Shown piece after piece: positions 8,696 through 18,547 of a stretch of 64,000 nt of DNA (position 1 is the first letter of the stretch; each line of letters opens with the position of its first letter). Under the pieces are notes generated by a model. That model saw nothing but the letters and a program-made list of their open reading frames with translations, did not search any database and was not told the origin of the DNA. The position numbers and the translations under genes are program-made. Source of the DNA: Actinomycetes bacterium. Its GTDB lineage: Bacteria; Actinomycetota; Acidimicrobiia; Acidimicrobiales; SZUA-35. Location: contig JAJRXF010000180.1 in NCBI GenBank assembly GCA_024276425.1, forward strand, positions 16,265 to 80,264. The letters are read 5' to 3'.

Positions 8696-11055
8696 CAGGC
8701 GAACAACCTCACTACGAACCAAAGTCCAATCAAACCAGCCGAACCGCTAATAAAAAGGGCGTACTGCCGAACAAGACCGGATTGAGAAGTCTTCAACTCC
8801 TTGCCGGTGAATTGGGCGAGACTCGCCGCACCATTGACCGCTCCATCAATGAAGGTCTTATCGAACCAGGCCATCCAATCAAAGAGGGTCCTGCCCGGGC
8901 CACCCATGAACCGAGCCAGGATGGCGTCCCATGTCACGGCCAAAGCAAAGTTCTTGCTTTCTATTTGTTCCGTGTTGCCTTGGCCATGTAGGTACACCCT
9001 GAACGCTACAAAAATGGCCGCCAGTCGACCAAGAACAGCGACTACAGCCAGGAGCCACTTGGTTGAGGTTGCCGACGTCACGTGCGCCTCGTTCACAAAC
9101 AGAGAAGGCTCAAGCCAGTTCCCAAGAAACTGGAGCCGTTTGGCAAAGGGCAAGTTGATAGCTCCGCCGAGAGCCGCAAGCACGGCAAGTACGACCAGAG
9201 GCAGCGTCATAGTCCAGGGAGATTCGTGAGGTGTGTATTCCTTGCGTTCGTGGTAGGACTCCGGCAACTTGTCAACAAAGGCCTCAACTTCGGGCGCCTC
9301 GGTCAGAGCGGTCACCACTGGGGACACGGTTGGCGCTTCGGTCCTTCGACTGGCGGCGCGCTTCGCCTCAAGTTGGGCCGCTACAACCAACCCCTCGGCC
9401 TGGTCAACCGCATCGTCAAGCTCAGAAACCTTGCTGGTCGCTTTGGCCAGGGCAGCCTCGGCCTTGGGGACCGACTTGTTTGCCTTCTCAACCGCCTTAA
9501 CCAGCTTGTCATACCCCTCTAGGCCCTCCGAACTCTCTGCCAGGGCATTGGTGGCCTCAGCAAGACTGTTTTGAGCCTTGGTTAAAGCCTCCGTTCTCTT
9601 TGCGACATCGGAACGGGCCTTGTCCAATGCGGTTGAGGTCTCATCGACCGTCTCTGCCGCCACGAGGTGTGCCGCCTGAGCCTCCTCGGCAAACTGGTCA
9701 TAGGCGAAAGCGATCTCTTCGTTGGTGACATCCCAATAGCGAGTACGGCCGAAGAACGTGAGAATGACCTGCCTGGTCATGTAAAAGGCGGTCAAGATGG
9801 CGGTAACAAACCCGACGATCCACAAGGCCGGATTCTCATTCCAGGCCGACAGAAGGATCTCATCCTTGCTCCAGAAGCCCGAGAACGGCGGAACTCCGGC
9901 AATCGCCAACCACCCAACGATGAACGTTCCAGCGGTGATGGGCATGAATCGGGCCAGGCCGCCCATGCGCCTCATGTCTTGTTCGCCGTCTACACCATGG
10001 ATTACTGAGCCCGATCCCAAGAACAACAACGCCTTGAAGAAGGCGTGTGTGATCATATGAAAGATTGCCGGGATGTATGCCCCGACTCCGACGGCCAGGA
10101 AGAGGTATCCAAGCTGGGAGACCGTCGAATAGGCCAAAACCTTCTTGATGTCGGTCTGACTAATGGCAGCCAGGGCGGCAACGAAAGCAGTAATGGCACC
10201 GACCCAGGCAATCATGCTTGTGGCCCATGGATCAGCCTGGGCAAGTACCGGGTTTAGACGCGTAAGCAAGTAGACCCCTGATGTCACCATCGTGGCGGCA
10301 TGGATCAGGGCCGAGACGGGCGTTGGTCCCGCCATTGCATCGGGCAGCCACACAAAGAGTGGAATCTGAGCCGACTTTCCCGCTGCGGCAAGCAGAAACA
10401 AAAGCACAATGGCTGTCGCCGCACCAGCCGTAATTGGAGAGGTGAGGACATCGACATAGCGAATCGAGCCAATCTGGTTGAACACCAAGAAGGTTCCAAG
10501 CATGAACCCGAAGTCACCAACTCGATTGGTAACGAAGGCCTTCTTTCCCGCCGAGGCGTTGGCGTCAGAGTCGAACCAGAAGGAGATGAGAAGATAGGAG
10601 CAGGCCCCTACTCCCTCCCAACCTAGGAACGTAATCAACAAGTTGTCACCCAGGACAAGCATCAGCATGGAGGCAGCAAACAAGTTGAGATACAGGAAGA
10701 ACTTGGAGAAGTTGGCGTCACCGTGCATGTATCCGATGGAGTACAGATGGATGAGGAATCCAACGCCGGTGACGAAGAGACTCATCGTTATCGACAAGGG
10801 ATCGACAAGAAATCCAAGGTCGACGCTGAAGGACCCGACAGGGATCCACGTAAAGATCTTTTGGATATAGAACCGCTCGGCTGGAGCCTTATTCAGAAGC
10901 CCGATCAGTACGACGACGGTGGAGAGGAAACTCCCCCCGATTGCTCCGGTAGCCAGCCAACCAGCGAGCGGCTCACCCAGGCGACGGCCAAGCAACAACA
11001 GGGTCAAGAATCCGGCAAGGGGGAGGGCGGGAATAAGCCATGCGGCCTCAAGCAT
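8695..11055 (-). CDS. nuoL: NADH-quinone oxidoreductase subunit L with a coiled-coil insertion
   Basis: A 786-residue antiporter-like subunit that carries the lateral helix of complex I. Residues 1-450 match the family: LGWEGVGACSYLLI, VWLPDAMAGPTPVSALIHAATMV, and STVSQLGYLFLAVG. Residues about 452-600 (9256-9702) are a hydrophilic insertion rich in Ala, Glu and Lys with heptad-like spacing, placed before the C-terminal helices at 613 onward. Usual NuoL proteins are about 610-670 residues, so the excess corresponds to this insertion. The reading frame is continuous through it. The gene precedes nuoM with a TGATG overlap and follows nuoK by 5 bases. Confidence 0.95.
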   Translation of the reverse strand: MLEAAWLIPALPLAGFLTLLLLGRRLGEPLAGWLATGAIGGSFLSTVVVLIGLLNKAPAERFYIQKIFTWIPVGSFSVDLGFLVDPLSITMSLFVTGVGFLIHLYSIGYMHGDANFSKFFLYLNLFAASMLMLVLGDNLLITFLGWEGVGACSYLLISFWFDSDANASAGKKAFVTNRVGDFGFMLGTFLVFNQIGSIRYVDVLTSPITAGAATAIVLLFLLAAAGKSAQIPLFVWLPDAMAGPTPVSALIHAATMVTSGVYLLTRLNPVLAQADPWATSMIAWVGAITAFVAALAAISQTDIKKVLAYSTVSQLGYLFLAVGVGAYIPAIFHMITHAFFKALLFLGSGSVIHGVDGEQDMRRMGGLARFMPITAGTFIVGWLAIAGVPPFSGFWSKDEILLSAWNENPALWIVGFVTAILTAFYMTRQVILTFFGRTRYWDVTNEEIAFAYDQFAEEAQAAHLVAAETVDETSTALDKARSDVAKRTEALTKAQNSLAEATNALAESSEGLEGYDKLVKAVEKANKSVPKAEAALAKATSKVSELDDAVDQAEGLVVAAQLEAKRAASRRTEAPTVSPVVTALTEAPEVEAFVDKLPESYHERKEYTPHESPWTMTLPLVVLAVLAALGGAINLPFAKRLQFLGNWLEPSLFVNEAHVTSATSTKWLLAVVAVLGRLAAIFVAFRVYLHGQGNTEQIESKNFALAVTWDAILARFMGGPGRTLFDWMAWFDKTFIDGAVNGAASLAQFTGKELKTSQSGLVRQYALFISGSAGLIGLWFVVRLFA

Positions 11056-11060
11056 TGGGG

Positions 11061-11366
11061 CTATCCCTTCATCTCGGCGAAATCATCAACCGTCGCCGTC
11101 GGGTTTCGACGGAGCAGGGCAACGACGATTGACAGTCCAACGACCACTTCGGCTGCGGCAACGACAAGCACAAAGAAAACCGCGGTCTGGCCAGCGAGAT
11201 CTCGGAGCGATCGAGAGAAGGCCACGAAACTAATATTGACCGCGTTCAGCATCAATTCGACGCACATGAACATGACCAAAGGGTTTCTCCGAACCAACAG
11301 ACCAAAAGATCCAAGCGCAAAAAGAACCGCACTTAGTACGAGATACCAGGTAGTGGTTACCTCCAC
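11061..11366 (-). CDS. nuoK: NADH-quinone oxidoreductase subunit K
   Basis: A 101-residue membrane subunit of complex I with three predicted helices. The motif [15 protein letters not shown] includes the buried glutamate of helix 2, and the second glutamate is in [14 protein letters not shown]. The start is a GTG at 11366, preceded by AAGGAG at about 9 bases, which settles the start. A 76-base gap separates it from nuoJ, the largest gap inside this part of the operon. Confidence 0.95.
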   Translation of the reverse strand: MEVTTTWYLVLSAVLFALGSFGLLVRRNPLVMFMCVELMLNAVNISFVAFSRSLRDLAGQTAVFFVLVVAAAEVVVGLSIVVALLRRNPTATVDDFAEMKG

Positions 11367-11442
11367 GACAATTCTCCTTGGTCAAAACCAGAACGAGGCG
11401 CTGGGAACCTACAGTTATCAGCCCTGTTCTTCGGGAAGCCAG

Positions 11443-12021
11443 TCATCGCACGCTTGTCCCTGGCTCGTCGACCACCAGATCTTCGCCTCCCCGGTTCTTG
11501 ACCAGGACAACGGCTCCAACCGTGGCAATGGTCAACAACAGACCTGTCGCTTCAAAGGCAAAGACGTTGCGGGTGAACAGATCATTGGCTAACTGGACCA
11601 CATTGGGATCGGTGGTCAGTGGCACCATCTGGGAGGGCTTGCCCGTCAGAGCGACGGCCCCCCGGTTACCTCCTGGTCCGGAGAGAAATAGGCCAGCGAG
11701 GATGACGCCGAGCAGCAGAACCGAACCAATCAGGGCCGCAGCTCGCTGGCCGGGAATCGGTTCATCATCGAATCGTTCGATCTCCTCCACGCCAAGAAGC
11801 ATGATCACAAAGAGGAATAGGACAACCACGGCTCCGCCATAAACCACGACCTGGACCAGAGCGAGGAAATGGACCTCCTGAAGGATGAAAAGCACCGCCA
11901 CCCCGAAAAAGCTAGCGATGAGCGACAGTGCCGCATGCACCGGGTTCTGATTGAAGATCACCCCGACCGCACCACCAAGGATGATGATGGCCGAGACAAT
12001 GAAGACAATGGCATCAACCAT
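11443..12021 (-). CDS. nuoJ: NADH-quinone oxidoreductase subunit J
   Basis: A 192-residue complex I membrane subunit with five predicted helices. The conserved region around helix 3, VVYGGAVVVLFLFVIMLLG, contains the pi-bulge-type glycines typical of NuoJ. The ATG overlaps the nuoI stop as TAATG. The C-terminus carries a short hydrophilic tail after the fifth helix. Confidence 0.94.
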   Translation of the reverse strand: MVDAIVFIVSAIIILGGAVGVIFNQNPVHAALSLIASFFGVAVLFILQEVHFLALVQVVVYGGAVVVLFLFVIMLLGVEEIERFDDEPIPGQRAAALIGSVLLLGVILAGLFLSGPGGNRGAVALTGKPSQMVPLTTDPNVVQLANDLFTRNVFAFEATGLLLTIATVGAVVLVKNRGGEDLVVDEPGTSVR

Positions 12022-12722
12022 TAGTTGTGGCCTCCGTCGTGATCGCCTTGTTCATGAACTTCAGATTCCTCAGCACGATCGACCGCTTTGTCAGCAAAGG
12101 TTTGGCCCTTCTCCGGGTGGCGAACTCCGTATCCAAGTTCGCCCGACCATCCAATCTTGTTCTGATAGTCGGCTCGACCGGCGGGAGCGGTCGCCCTCAT
12201 CCAGCCAGACGTATTGTCATCATCACCCGGCCGCCAGTCTTCCCAGGGCAGAAACTGGGGCCTGCCATCATCTCCAACCAGGAGCTCGTCCTTGGTGTAG
12301 ATGGCGTCCTCCCGGTTCGTGAAACTGAATTCGAAGAGCTTCGTTTCGGTAATGGCCTGGGTCGGACAAGCCTCAACACACAAGTCGCAGTGGATACAGC
12401 GCAGGTAGTTGATCTCATAGACAAACCCAAAGCGCTCCCCTGGAGATTTAGGATCATCGATCGGGTTGTCCGCACCCCGGACGTAGATGCACTTCGCGGG
12501 GCAAACTCCAGCACAGAGTTCACAGCCAATACATTTCTCCATTCCGTCTTCGTACCGGTTCAGTACGTGTCGGCCATGGGCCCGCGACGGCTTGTCGATT
12601 TTCTGGTCCTTTGGCGACGGCTTGCCGTCGCTGTTCGGTCGCCCGCCTCGATATTCGGTGCTTACCTTCTGCTTACGCGGCCACTGCCGCAACGTGACCG
12701 CAAAACCCTCCAAGTATCCCAT
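12021..12722 (-). CDS. nuoI: NADH-quinone oxidoreductase subunit I (2x 4Fe-4S)
   Basis: A 233-residue peripheral-arm subunit carrying clusters N6a and N6b. Two ferredoxin motifs are seen: [15 protein letters not shown] and [12 protein letters not shown]. The N-terminal amphipathic stretch is normal. The C-terminal third, after the second motif, is longer than in most bacteria and ends in a His/Asp-rich tail. The start overlaps the nuoH stop as TAATG. Confidence 0.95.
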   Translation of the reverse strand: MGYLEGFAVTLRQWPRKQKVSTEYRGGRPNSDGKPSPKDQKIDKPSRAHGRHVLNRYEDGMEKCIGCELCAGVCPAKCIYVRGADNPIDDPKSPGERFGFVYEINYLRCIHCDLCVEACPTQAITETKLFEFSFTNREDAIYTKDELLVGDDGRPQFLPWEDWRPGDDDNTSGWMRATAPAGRADYQNKIGWSGELGYGVRHPEKGQTFADKAVDRAEESEVHEQGDHDGGHN

Positions 12723-14041
12723 TAGTGGCCTCCTTGGGTTGTACCGGTCTGATGGCCTGCCAGCGACTCAGAATCCTGCGACTTGGGGGCGATTAGCTTG
12801 AGGCCTTCCTCCGCCAATCGCTCGCTTCGTGAGGTGCGTATCGCGGCGTTCAGCATGGCATAGCCAAGCAGGCCAATGGCCAGTCCAAGGGCGATGACAA
12901 TGACCAGGTCGGCCGAAGTGCTGTCAACAAAGGACAGATCACCGGATCGAACAAGTTGGAGCCCACCGAGCATTAACAGCCAGGCCAGAGAAATCGGGAT
13001 GAGGACCTTCCAGCCAAGGTCCATCAACTGGTCATAGCGGACTCGGGGAAGAGTGGCCCGGAACCACACAAAGATAAAGAGGAAGACCATGAGCTTGAGG
13101 AAAAACCAGATGAAGCCCATGAACGCACCAAGGGGCAAGAGTTGGGGGCCAGAGGGGCCACCAAAGAACAGGGTGACGATGATGCCACCCATGGTCACGG
13201 TATTCATGAACTCGGCCAGGAAGAACAAGGCGAACCGGAACGATGAGTATTCGGTATGGAATCCACCGACGAGTTCCTGTTCGGCCTCGACCAAATCAAA
13301 TGGCGGTCGGTTTAGCTCGGCCGTCGCAGCGATGAGGAACACAATGAAGGGGATCAAGCCGGTTGTCACCACATTCCAGCGAGTGAAGTTAAAGCCGCCG
13401 TACCCTTCGGCTACTTGATTCAGGACGATCTGATTGGTACTCAACGCGCCACTCACCAGGAAAACCGCAGCCAATGAAAGGCCGAGAGCTGCCTCATAAG
13501 AGATGGCTTGGGCGGTGGCCCGAACAGAACTGATTAGTGGATACTTCGATCCCGACCCGTAGCCAGCTAGAACGATGCCATACACGGCTAAGGAACTCAT
13601 GGCCAAGAAAAACAGAATGCCGATGGGCACATCGGCAACCTGCCACAGAAACTCCCGACTTCCAAGAAAGCCGGGCAACGTGCTACTGCCAGATCCCCCA
13701 TTGGAAAAGTCACCAGCAATCGGAACTACCGTGAAGGTTAAGAAGGCGGGAACTACCGCCAAGAAGGGAGCCAGAACAAACAGGACCTTGTCGGCCTTGG
13801 CCGGGATGAGGTCTTCTTTGAACAACAGTTTCATGCCGTCGGCCATCGTTTGAAGCAGGCCAAATGGGCCAGCAACATTGGGACCGATTCGGTTCTGAAG
13901 GCGACCAACAACCTTGCGTTCGAACCAGACCATCAACATGGTCATGACGAGCGTAAGAACTAAGGCAACAAGGGCCAAGACAACGGCCAAGATGACGTCG
14001 CCAAAATCGACGCCGTCGGCGAGGAAAGGATGCCCACCCAC
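12722..14041 (-). CDS. nuoH: NADH-quinone oxidoreductase subunit H
   Basis: A 439-residue membrane subunit that shapes the quinone cavity. Family motifs are plain: [25 protein letters not shown] near the N-terminus (residues about 38-62), then [26 protein letters not shown] in the cytosolic quinone-site loop. Eight or more helices are predicted. A soluble C-terminal tail of about 50 residues ends in a His-containing stretch. The start overlaps nuoG by one base (TAG then ATG, sharing G). Confidence 0.95.
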   Translation of the reverse strand: MGGHPFLADGVDFGDVILAVVLALVALVLTLVMTMLMVWFERKVVGRLQNRIGPNVAGPFGLLQTMADGMKLLFKEDLIPAKADKVLFVLAPFLAVVPAFLTFTVVPIAGDFSNGGSGSSTLPGFLGSREFLWQVADVPIGILFFLAMSSLAVYGIVLAGYGSGSKYPLISSVRATAQAISYEAALGLSLAAVFLVSGALSTNQIVLNQVAEGYGGFNFTRWNVVTTGLIPFIVFLIAATAELNRPPFDLVEAEQELVGGFHTEYSSFRFALFFLAEFMNTVTMGGIIVTLFFGGPSGPQLLPLGAFMGFIWFFLKLMVFLFIFVWFRATLPRVRYDQLMDLGWKVLIPISLAWLLMLGGLQLVRSGDLSFVDSTSADLVIVIALGLAIGLLGYAMLNAAIRTSRSERLAEEGLKLIAPKSQDSESLAGHQTGTTQGGH

Positions 14042-16485
14042 TAGCGCGCCACCCGAATTGTCGTTACCGGACTGCTAACAGAGATCAACTCGCCAACGTC
14101 AAACCCTGGTAGGCGAAAGGGAATGTGCGCCGTTCCACGAGGACAGGAATCATCGATGGTCACGACAAGATTTGCGCTGGCGCGTTCTGTCTCGATGGTG
14201 ACTCGCTCACCCTCTTCGGTGGCCAACTTCTCGAAGTCGGACCTGGACAATGCCAGCCCAGCCTTCTCTGGCAGGCCAGCCAACGTGGCGGAGTTCTGAA
14301 CCAAAGTCCCGAGATCCCACAATTTATGATCGACAACAAGGGCAAGCCCATAGCCGTCAACCGCGGGCACCGCCTTGCGCTCACCAAACTCAGGCGACCA
14401 GTCTCTCGTCGAATCGAGCAATGGCCCGTCGTCACCACGTCCCAGGTTGATCCAATCGACCTGAGAGAAACTCGCCACGTTGGCAGATAGGTCGATGCGC
14501 AGTTCTTCCAAGGTCGAAAAACCGAGATCGGCACCCAGCGATGCTGCCACGCCAACCGCGATAAGCCAGTCATCCCGAGATTGGCCCTTCGACGTTACTT
14601 TGGCCTGGATGGGACTCAGACGACCCTCGATATTGAGAAAACTACCATCAACCTCACCAAAGCCAGCCGCTGGAAGGACGATGTCGGCCAGGGTCGAGGA
14701 ACTCGAAAGGAAGGTGTCAAGAGCAATAAGGTTGGTTACCTGGTCGAAGGCTTGAGCAGCCAAGGCTCGATCAGGAAAGTCAGAGAGCGGATCTGCGCCA
14801 AGAAGCAGAAGCGTCTCGATTTGACCACCAACAACCGCTCGGAGAATCTGCTCGGTCGAGCATCCTCCCTCCGTTGGAACCCCGCCCATACCGAAGCCCG
14901 GGGCCAGTCCCATCTCAAACGCACCCATCAGGTTTCCGCGACGTAGCGCAGGCAAGAACTTTGCGTTGGGGGCAATAGTAAGGATCGATTGCACCGCGTC
15001 ACGGAGAAAGTCTGAGGACTCGGCCAGATTCGCTCGGCCCAGAATGACCGTAACTGGCCGGTCACTGCCTAGGAGTTCGGCCGCCGCTTGGAGATCGCTC
15101 CCTTCGACCCCACCAACTGTTCCGCTGAAGGACCCATTGGCCATCGCCTCCGTTACCGAACCCAGGGCCCCAGGACGAGGGTGAAGGCTGAGGGCTGCAT
15201 GCTTAGTCAACGATGTCCGTCGAGGTGTGATCTCGACAATCGAGACCCCATCCTCAACCGCTGCGTGGCGTAGACGAAGGAAGAGAGTTGGCAGTTCTTC
15301 CTTTGGATCCCCTGCCATCAGAACAACAACGGACCCGGGTGCCACCGTTTCGGCAATACTCGCCCGTGGTAGGCCAAGGGCTAGATCAGCCGGAATACCA
15401 TCGCCAAGGTCGGCATCGACATTGCTGATCAAGGCCACTTTGCTCAAAAGCTTGGACCACGCATATTGAGCTTCGACGCTCAATCGAGCGCCTCCGATGA
15501 CTCCTACTCGCTCGGGGTTGGCGCCGAGGGCGGCGGCCGTTCGTGCCAGCGCGTTGTTCCACCGAATCGGAGCAAACCCAATATCACTTGTCTGGCCAGA
15601 ACCGGTCTTGACTAGTGGTTCCGTCAACCGACTCGATGAGTTCGCCGACTCGTATCCAAACCGTTCCTTGTCTGACAACCATCCCCAATTGATGGCCTCG
15701 CTATCAACGCCAAGCACTCGGACTAGTTCATCTTGGGAGGATTGCAATGCAATGCGGGCGCCGGTGCCGTCAATGACGGCCGTCGACTCGGTCGCGGTTA
15801 GGTCCCACGGGCGCGCCTTGAATCGGTAGGGCGAGGCCGTGAGGGCCCCGACCGGACAGATCTGGACCGTATTCCCACTGAAATAGGAGGAGAAGGGGTG
15901 GTCCGGGAAGGTGTTGACCTGGGTCTCACTCCCCCGGCCCATAAAGTGAATGAGTGGATCGCCAGCCACCTCCTTGGAGAAACGCGTGCACCGATCACAC
16001 AAGATGCAACGCTCACGGTCCAGGTTAACCAGGTCACTGATCGGGATCGGCTTTTCGTAGTGCCGCTTCTCTTCCACAAAGCGGCTTTCACCGGGCCCAT
16101 AGCTATACGCATTGTCTTGAAGTGGGCACTCTCCACCCTTGTCACAAACCGGGCAATCCAACGGATGGTTGATTAGGAAAAGTTCGAGCACTCCGCTCTG
16201 AGCCCGCTGGGTGACCTCATTCTCCGTCTGTACCTTCATTTCCGGTGTGACCGGCAACATGCAGCTTGGCTGTAGGGCAGGACCGCGGCCAGTGTCGACC
16301 TCGACCAGGCACATTCGACACATTCCAACCGGTGTCATGCGTTCGTGGTAACAGAATCGTGGAATGTGAACTCCGTTACGTTCACACGCATCAATCAGAA
16401 GTTCGCCCTTGTTGGCGGTGAGTGACTTACCGTTGAGGAAGAAGGGAACCCCGGTTGCCGCCTCGGTCGATTCGGTTGCAGTCAT
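14041..16485 (-). CDS. nuoG: NADH-quinone oxidoreductase subunit G
   Basis: An 814-residue peripheral-arm subunit. The N-terminus is a 2Fe-2S domain (CYHERMTPVGMCRMC), followed by the His-ligated 4Fe-4S site (HPLDCPVCDKGGECPLQD) and a further 4Fe-4S motif (CILCDRCTRFSKE). The rest is a molybdopterin-oxidoreductase-like domain that is catalytically empty in complex I. GTVDGSFLNIEGR-like sequence near residue 620 (VDGSFLNIEGRL) is typical. The ATG overlaps the nuoF stop as ATGA. Confidence 0.95.
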   Translation of the reverse strand: MTATESTEAATGVPFFLNGKSLTANKGELLIDACERNGVHIPRFCYHERMTPVGMCRMCLVEVDTGRGPALQPSCMLPVTPEMKVQTENEVTQRAQSGVLELFLINHPLDCPVCDKGGECPLQDNAYSYGPGESRFVEEKRHYEKPIPISDLVNLDRERCILCDRCTRFSKEVAGDPLIHFMGRGSETQVNTFPDHPFSSYFSGNTVQICPVGALTASPYRFKARPWDLTATESTAVIDGTGARIALQSSQDELVRVLGVDSEAINWGWLSDKERFGYESANSSSRLTEPLVKTGSGQTSDIGFAPIRWNNALARTAAALGANPERVGVIGGARLSVEAQYAWSKLLSKVALISNVDADLGDGIPADLALGLPRASIAETVAPGSVVVLMAGDPKEELPTLFLRLRHAAVEDGVSIVEITPRRTSLTKHAALSLHPRPGALGSVTEAMANGSFSGTVGGVEGSDLQAAAELLGSDRPVTVILGRANLAESSDFLRDAVQSILTIAPNAKFLPALRRGNLMGAFEMGLAPGFGMGGVPTEGGCSTEQILRAVVGGQIETLLLLGADPLSDFPDRALAAQAFDQVTNLIALDTFLSSSSTLADIVLPAAGFGEVDGSFLNIEGRLSPIQAKVTSKGQSRDDWLIAVGVAASLGADLGFSTLEELRIDLSANVASFSQVDWINLGRGDDGPLLDSTRDWSPEFGERKAVPAVDGYGLALVVDHKLWDLGTLVQNSATLAGLPEKAGLALSRSDFEKLATEEGERVTIETERASANLVVTIDDSCPRGTAHIPFRLPGFDVGELISVSSPVTTIRVAR

Positions 16486-17918
16486 TTACTCACCTCCAGT
16501 TGCTCCACCGCATCGGGCCCAACAGTAGGTGCCGTCGCCGAGATCAGTTCACTCTTAGGAATCAGCGCTTCGAACTCGGACCGGAACCGGCGAACCGCCG
16601 AGGTGATTGGAGCCACCGAAGACGGACCGAGCGGGCAAATTGTCGTCTGTTTTGGAGGAAAGGGCACAGGGTCCAAATCCTCAGAAATGAATGAGGCTAC
16701 GGGGTAATCTCCGGGGCTAATGCTCTGTCCAATCTCAAGAAGCAGGTCGAGGTCTTCGGGTCGACCGTGGCCGTCCGAAATACGCTGCAAGACCTTTTCT
16801 TCCCACGCAGTACCTTCGCGACACGGCGTGCATTTACCACACGACTCCCTGGCATAGAACCGAACAAGCCGGAGACAAGCCTTGACGATGTCGGTTGTCT
16901 CGTCCATCACCATGATGGCGCCAGAACCAAGCATCGAGCCCTGTGATCCGACCTCAGACGCCTCGATGGGAAGATCGAGTTGGTCTTCAAAGAACCAGGG
17001 AGCAGATCCACCGCCGGGCACAAAAGCCTTCAGCGCGTTACCATCCCGGATTCCCTGACAGAACTGTTCGCCGTAGAAAAGGTCTCGGAAGGTCACAACA
17101 CCCTGTTCGACTTCGTAAACCCCCGGCCGGTTGACATGGCCACTGATGGCCAACATCCGGGTTCCTGGCGATTTCTCCGACCCATAGGATCGGAACTTGT
17201 CGGCCCCATTCACCATCAACCACGGCAAGTTAGCCAACGTCTCGACGTTGTTGACAATGGTTGGCTTCAAGTAGAGACCCTTCGCGGCCGGAAAGAACGG
17301 TGGCTTCAGCCGAGGCCGGCCAGGGTTTCCTTCCAGGCTTTCGATGAGGGCCGTCTCTTCACCAACGATGTAGGCACCTGCGCCCCAGTGCAAAACGACA
17401 TCGATGGAGACGTCAGTACCCAAAATATTCTTGCCAACATAGCCCGCGGCATAGGCGTCGTTGAGGGCCTGGGCGATCCGCTCCTGAGCCAGGGCCATCT
17501 CTCCCCGGACATACAAGAAGCATTGATTGAGTCCGAGGGCATAACAGGTGATGACGCAGCCTTCAATGAGCTGGTGGGGGTCGCGTTCCATGAGGAGCCG
17601 ATCCTTATAGGTGCCCGGTTCGGACTCGTCACCGTTGACCACCAGATATCGGGGCCAGACCGGTGGCATGAAGCCCCACTTAATTCCGGCTGGGAAACCA
17701 GCGCCGCCTCGTCCAAGTAAAACCGCATTCTTTACTTCACCCGCAACCTCGGCTGGTGAGCGCCGAAGGGCATCTTTAAGGCCGTCGTACCCGCCGGTGG
17801 CCAGAGCCCGAACCAACGTATAGCTATCCTCATGGAGAAACCGGCTGGTGACAATCTTGGGACCGTCATTGTCGACATAGCCCGCGGCGTGTGGGACATA
17901 GGCGTTCGTGGCCACCAT
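16482..17918 (-). CDS. nuoF: NADH-quinone oxidoreductase subunit F
   Basis: A 478-residue subunit that binds NADH, FMN and cluster N3. The nucleotide/flavin motifs GRGGAGFPAGIKW and NGDESEPGTYKD are present, as is the cluster motif ESCGKCTPCREG with a later cysteine in TTICPLG. A complete NuoF together with NuoE and NuoG means that this operon encodes a full 14-subunit, NADH-using complex I. The start overlaps nuoE as TGATG. Confidence 0.96.
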   Translation of the reverse strand: MVATNAYVPHAAGYVDNDGPKIVTSRFLHEDSYTLVRALATGGYDGLKDALRRSPAEVAGEVKNAVLLGRGGAGFPAGIKWGFMPPVWPRYLVVNGDESEPGTYKDRLLMERDPHQLIEGCVITCYALGLNQCFLYVRGEMALAQERIAQALNDAYAAGYVGKNILGTDVSIDVVLHWGAGAYIVGEETALIESLEGNPGRPRLKPPFFPAAKGLYLKPTIVNNVETLANLPWLMVNGADKFRSYGSEKSPGTRMLAISGHVNRPGVYEVEQGVVTFRDLFYGEQFCQGIRDGNALKAFVPGGGSAPWFFEDQLDLPIEASEVGSQGSMLGSGAIMVMDETTDIVKACLRLVRFYARESCGKCTPCREGTAWEEKVLQRISDGHGRPEDLDLLLEIGQSISPGDYPVASFISEDLDPVPFPPKQTTICPLGPSSVAPITSAVRRFRSEFEALIPKSELISATAPTVGPDAVEQLEVSK

Positions 17919-18547
17919 CAGGCCTTTCCAGAGTCTTCGGGGGCGGGCTGACGGCTGGCAAACCAGCTTGGGGTTCCGGCCTCTTCGGGAGATTCATTTC
18001 CAGCCAGACGATCCGCCGGAATGTGCTGGCGCACAAGCCCGAGGGTTCCATGCTCTGGGAGGTCGCTCCTGTTGCCCGTGCGAATGTCGTTGATGAGTTC
18101 GTCAAAGTCAGACGTGGTCAGGCGGTACTCGTAGCGATAGTTGACCTGCATGCATGGGGCCTCAGTACAAGCGGCTATGCACTCGACATCCTCGACGGTG
18201 AACAATCCGTCATCGGTGACATCTCCCGGGCGGACACCAAGGGCCTGCTCGGCATGGTGAAGCAGTTCTTCTCCCCCGTTGAGCTGACAACTTAGGTTGG
18301 TACAGATATTCAGAACGTATTTGCCAACGGGTTCGCGTTTGAACATCTCATAGAAGGTGCAAGTCCCCAAAACCTCAGCCGGGGCAACCCCGACCAACTC
18401 GGCCAACTGTTCCATGGCATCAGCCGCCACATAGCCGTCTTGCTCTTGGGCCAGATGCAACAACGGTATGAGCGCAGACTTGGGACGGGGGTAACGCGAA
18501 ATAATCTCTCGCGCCAGGGTTTCATTGGCGGCACTTAGCCTGCTCAT
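17918..18547 (-). CDS. nuoE: NADH-quinone oxidoreductase subunit E
   Basis: A 209-residue thioredoxin-fold subunit binding 2Fe-2S cluster N1a. Ligands are seen in CTNLSCQLNGG (with an earlier Cys in GTCTFYEMF) and in the pair ECIAACTEAPCMQV. The C-terminal 40 residues beyond the fold are low-complexity and family-variable. The ATG overlaps the nuoD stop as ATGA. Confidence 0.94.
   Translation of the reverse strand: MSRLSAANETLAREIISRYPRPKSALIPLLHLAQEQDGYVAADAMEQLAELVGVAPAEVLGTCTFYEMFKREPVGKYVLNICTNLSCQLNGGEELLHHAEQALGVRPGDVTDDGLFTVEDVECIAACTEAPCMQVNYRYEYRLTTSDFDELINDIRTGNRSDLPEHGTLGLVRQHIPADRLAGNESPEEAGTPSWFASRQPAPEDSGKA

Noticed and set aside
10723..11592. Plus-strand open frame of 289 codons opposite nuoL, nuoK and nuoJ
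   Set aside because: All three minus-strand genes are plain complex I subunits; the frame is a shadow.
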